Origin: Parvularcula oceani
GTDB lineage: Bacteria; Pseudomonadota; Alphaproteobacteria; Caulobacterales; Parvularculaceae
Direction: 5' to 3'
Assembly (NCBI RefSeq): GCF_000733125.1
Contig: NZ_JPHU01000006.1
Coordinates: forward strand, 119,205-183,204
Length of the DNA stretch: 64,000 nucleotides
The translations under genes and the position numbers were made by a program. The notes below the pieces were generated by a model that saw only the letters and a list, made by a program, of their open reading frames with translations, ran no database searches and was not told the origin of the DNA. This document shows, one piece after another, positions 63,891-64,000 of this stretch (position 1 is its first letter; every line of letters begins with the position of its first letter).

Positions 63891-64000
63891 GATGTTTGCT
63901 GCCGGATGCCGGATGTCGGATCGAGCACGCCCCCTCTGCCATCTGGCCTGGCGCCCTCTTTGCTTTCCGAGATGAAGCGTCCGATCTCGCTCCTTTGGTT
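63891..64000. other. Upstream edge of the T4SS operon
   Basis: These last 110 bases contain three close copies of CGGAT (63,903-63,923) and no supported gene. On the minus strand no stop is met before the edge in the traL frame, but the translation has no family character. The operon promoter or a pilin gene probably lies outside the window. Confidence 0.4.

Noticed and set aside
1..64000. CRISPR arrays or rRNA genes
   Set aside because: No regularly spaced direct repeats and no rRNA-like sequence were seen.

Overview
The window is GC-rich DNA of the kind found in alphaproteobacteria. Three things point to that class: a carbohydrate locus with an outer-membrane receptor, a LacI regulator, a GH13 enzyme and a Na+/solute symporter; a candidate EcfG-type general stress promoter (GGAAC-N17-GGTT); and a conjugation module of the F-type/MobF kind seen on sphingomonad plasmids and integrative elements. 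I cannot fix the genus. There is no rRNA, no recognisable tRNA, no CRISPR array, no intact transposase and no integrase.

Layout. (1) 1-4,900: an alpha-glucan/maltodextrin locus with the start of a secreted or outer-membrane protein, a GH13 amylase, a LacI regulator and an SSS symporter. (2) 5,150-14,990: a copper/metal island with CsoR, a small secreted protein, multicopper oxidase CopA, CopB, an APC permease, a copper P-type ATPase, small membrane proteins, a lipoprotein, a DUF305 protein and a cytochrome c. (3) 15,060-18,470: a stress-type operon (SDR, GH15, membrane protein) behind the candidate EcfG promoter. (4) 18,460-27,220: what looks like the leading region of a conjugative element, with a Xre/RES toxin-antitoxin pair, ArdC antirestriction, a ParB-like protein, DUF736, a frameshifted DUF2958 gene, a DUF1778/GNAT toxin-antitoxin pair, an ADP-ribosyltransferase-like toxin locus and SSB. 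(5) 27,223-27,651: a non-coding stretch that is the best oriT candidate. (6) 27,652-32,992: a relaxosome-type small protein, coupling protein TraD and a MobF relaxase-helicase. (7) 33,066-46,145: a defence cargo block with a type III restriction-modification pair, a DUF2779 nuclease, and a three-gene operon of metallo-beta-lactamase protein, fused E2-E1-JAB protein and patatin, then a small membrane protein. (8) 46,146-63,890: the F-type type IV secretion operon on the minus strand, traL-E-K-B-orf-dsbC-V-C-orf-trbI-(S26)-W-U-trbC-N-F-orf-H-G.

How the parts fit. Relaxase and TraD would nick and deliver one strand through the TraL-to-TraG channel. If the minus strand is the transferred strand, ardC, parB-like, DUF736 and ssb all read toward oriT, the orientation expected of leading-region genes that can be transcribed early in a recipient. 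The defence block sits between the two conjugation modules, as cargo often does. The most unusual unit is the ubiquitin-ligation-like operon at 40,802-45,347. It pairs an E2-E1-JAB triple fusion with a patatin phospholipase and an MBL-fold protein, every junction is a 4-base ATGA overlap, and no CD-NTase or ubiquitin-like gene is visible nearby.
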